Made by a program: the position numbers and the translations under genes. The notes beneath the pieces are model-generated. The model was not told the origin of the DNA. It worked only from the letters and a program-made list of their open reading frames with translations, and ran no database searches. From positions 1 to 29,749 of IMG/VR virus record IMGVR_UViG_3300050821_015002: DNA of 29,749 bases. One strand, given 5' to 3'. Shown here one piece after another: positions 28,235 to 29,749 of the stretch. This DNA comes from a virus. Position 1 is the first letter of the stretch. Every line of letters starts with the position of its first letter.

Positions 28235-28434
28235 TGGCGGCGAGCAAGATCACTAAGGAGCAGTGCGACTCCTACTTACGATCGATGTGCATGTTCTCTG
28301 TGCAGATCGCTACGCTGCTGCAGCAAGAAAAGCCTGACTGGAACCAGATCTACGACCAATGGCTGTATGTCGAGGCCGACTTCCAGCGGATCGACAAGTT
28401 CATCGACCAAGAGATGAAGGCTCAGGAGAACTAA
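28234..28434 (+). CDS. Small helical hypothetical protein (66 aa)
   Basis: TAATG overlap with the upstream gene; AGGAAAAGGG precedes it. The product (MAASKITKEQCDSYLRSMCM, WLYVEADFQRIDKFIDQEMK) is helical. Unknown function. Confidence 0.6.
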   Translation: MAASKITKEQCDSYLRSMCMFSVQIATLLQQEKPDWNQIYDQWLYVEADFQRIDKFIDQEMKAQEN

Positions 28435-28440
28435 GACGCT

Positions 28441-28782
28441 ATGGCAAAGAAAGATCTGTATACAGTAGACAGGGTGAGTGACGAGCCCTTGCGCTACACC
28501 GTATCCAAGTATTCGAGTACCTTGTCGCTCGAGACAGCGTACTCGGTGGAAAGAGTGCGAGGACGTTTCACATGCAACTGCATGGCTGGCGAACGAGGGC
28601 TGCATACGTGCAGACATCGAGAGATGATCGACGTCTTCCAGGACGGCTTCCCAGGGCAACAGAAGCCCGTCTTCAACCTGGGTTGCTTGTACTCCTACGA
28701 CAAGAAGAAGTGGGAACCCAGAACCCTCGGCAAACAAGAGCCAGCCCTCGAAGACGATAGAGAACCTGAAGAGGAGATTTAG
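28441..28782 (+). CDS. SWIM-type zinc-finger-like protein (113 aa)
   Basis: FTCNCMAGERGLHTCRHREM contains CxC ... CxH spaced like a SWIM zinc finger, which binds DNA or proteins. The N-terminal 40 residues are a beta-rich lead-in; the C-terminus is acidic (EDDREPEEEI). It starts six bases after the previous stop. It may act in DNA metabolism near the ligase. Confidence 0.65.
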   Translation: MAKKDLYTVDRVSDEPLRYTVSKYSSTLSLETAYSVERVRGRFTCNCMAGERGLHTCRHREMIDVFQDGFPGQQKPVFNLGCLYSYDKKKWEPRTLGKQEPALEDDREPEEEI

Positions 28783-29020
28783 CTTAGCGTGCTCTCCTGT
28801 GAGACCCAATCTGTAGGACTCCCGGTGAGTCTCCTGGTGAGTCTCCCGATCGCCCAGCAGGATCGGTGGCGTCTCGAAGTAACTCCTGCAGTTCGAGGGA
28901 GGTGGGTTTTGTCGTTTTCCCATTCCTCCCCAAGGACTCGCCGCCTTGGGTACTCCTGATCGAATCCACGAGCCCCAGTGGGTATGGGGTGTCACAACCA
29001 ACTAACGGAAAGCAAACTCC
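28783..29020. other. Structured non-coding gap (238 bp)
   Basis: Two direct copies of GGTGAGTCTCC lie at about 28825-28850, with CTCCTGTGAGACC nearby. CGATCGCCCAGCAGGATCG and CTCGAA...TTCGAG (about 28873-28900) can form hairpins. A frame at 28866-29306 runs through the gap and overlaps the next gene; it has no support. The gap could be a leader or a non-coding RNA. Confidence 0.4.
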
Positions 29021-29356
29021 ATGGCATACAGACCCACAACATCGCGTCTCGTCGATCCTAATCGTAGGACTAACTACTTTAGGAGAGAGTTCCCGAAGAT
29101 GGAGCTCGGATCAGCAGAACCCAAGAGGCCTTCGTACTTCTACATTGCTTGGGGCTCAAGACCAGAATACCGATGGGCACACGGTAAGCACACCGATGTC
29201 AGAGAGGCTTGCTGTGAAGCTTTCGGCATGTCGAAGGATGACATGCGTGCTTGGAACCTTGGCACATACAAAACCGAGGCTCTTAGACTTATGCGGCGAA
29301 TCATGATACAGGAAAGAGCGACCAATGACCGACGGCGTACGCAACACCAAGTTTAG
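29021..29356 (+). CDS. Basic hypothetical protein (111 aa)
   Basis: A CGGAAAG stretch precedes the ATG. The product (MAYRPTTSRLVDPNRRTNYF, YIAWGSRPEYRWAHGKHTDV) is basic and aromatic, with possible nucleic-acid contacts. It overlaps the ligase start by 32 bases. No family known. Confidence 0.6.
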   Translation: MAYRPTTSRLVDPNRRTNYFRREFPKMELGSAEPKRPSYFYIAWGSRPEYRWAHGKHTDVREACCEAFGMSKDDMRAWNLGTYKTEALRLMRRIMIQERATNDRRRTQHQV

Positions 29357-29749
29357 ACCGCTGCTGGCAGCCACCATCGATGATGACAGCCAGCTTCGGA
29401 CCCTCGAATATCCCATGATTGCCTCCCCGAAGGTCGACGGGATCCGCGTGATCTGCCATGGCAACTTGGGTCCCTGCACTCGGAGCCTGAAACCCGTGCC
29501 GAATCGGTTCCTGCGAGACAGGATGCAGTACGCCATCTTTGAGGGGCTCGACGGAGAAGTCTGTGTGGGCCCTAGCTCAGCGAAGGACGTGTTCGATCAG
29601 ACTCGGTGCATCATGGCGCGCGATGGCACTCCTGACTTCACCTACCATGTCTTCGACTTCGTCGGGACTCCCAACGAGCCTTACCACATCCGACTCGATA
29701 CAGTCGAACGGATCGTTGCAGGAGCCCACGGCGACACCAAGAAGTTCCT
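29325..29749 (+). CDS. ATP-dependent DNA ligase, N-terminal part (runs off window)
   Basis: The 141 visible residues match the nucleotidyltransferase domain of small phage ligases: KVDGIR (motif I, catalytic Lys36), TRSLKPVPN, GLDGEV (motif III, Glu78) and YHVFDF (motif IIIa). It joins nicks in DNA using ATP, probably during phage replication or repair. GGAAAGAG precedes the ATG. The C-terminus lies outside the window. Confidence 0.9.
   Translation, partial: MTDGVRNTKFRPLLAATIDDDSQLRTLEYPMIASPKVDGIRVICHGNLGPCTRSLKPVPNRFLRDRMQYAIFEGLDGEVCVGPSSAKDVFDQTRCIMARDGTPDFTYHVFDFVGTPNEPYHIRLDTVERIVAGAHGDTKKF

Noticed and set aside
28866-29306. Plus-strand frame of 146 codons
   Set aside because: It overlaps the better supported 29021 gene and starts inside a hairpin region.

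Overview
The window is part of a double-stranded DNA tailed phage genome (Caudoviricetes). It has a portal protein, a large terminase, a capsid maturation protease with a fused scaffold, an HK97/encapsulin-fold major capsid protein, a decoration protein, a Gly-rich fibre protein, dense blocks of short unannotated genes, and an ATP-dependent DNA ligase that runs off the right end. Both ends are cut inside genes. I see no integrase, tRNA, insertion sequence, CRISPR array or recognisable endolysin. Many promoters match the bacterial sigma-70 consensus. The style of several small genes suggests a proteobacterial, perhaps alphaproteobacterial, host, but that is a low-confidence inference.

Layout. 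(1) 1-6692, minus strand: virion genes read leftwards from a promoter near 6750: coiled-coil protein, protease/scaffold, decoration protein, major capsid, four small structural-type genes, Gly-rich fibre. (2) 6805-10636, plus strand: a cassette inside the head module with a collagen-like protein, a signal-peptide-bearing beta-helix protein and two small secreted paralogues, driven by its own promoters, two of them on a 113-bp direct duplication. (3) 10652-16111, minus strand: packaging operon with a 444-aa TerS-position protein, three very small membrane proteins, TerL, an 89-aa ORF, portal and a coiled-coil membrane protein, all read from a perfect TTGACA-17-TATAAT promoter at 16148-16176. 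(4) 16249-17759, plus strand: a divergent gene joining a DUF6884/YaaA-like domain to a winged-helix-like C-terminus. (5) 17760-20082: a regulatory and non-coding stretch with two 72-aa helix-turn-helix paralogues, one in a strongly AT-rich island, several rho-independent terminators, and an AT-rich repeat-containing gap. (6) 20099-29749, plus strand: the early-type arm, with at least five near-identical promoters, about 29 mostly small genes, two more members of the same HTH family, and the ligase.

The most notable discovery is two type II hammerhead ribozymes in intercistronic gaps of the right arm (22091-22157 and 23167-23226). Both have the complete conserved core (GAAA, the UC cleavage dinucleotide, CUGANGA) and three paired stems. 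In the first, the catalytic CUGAGGAG segment also serves as the Shine-Dalgarno sequence of the next gene.

How the parts may work together (inference). Two promoter families can be told apart. The left family carries TGACCAAAATTTGACC-like boxes upstream of -35; the right family carries an ATTTTGG box followed by TTGATTGAC. Four paralogous HTH proteins sharing a YQHVRNV...LKR signature are plausible regulators of these sites, and one is translated from an mRNA released by a hammerhead.
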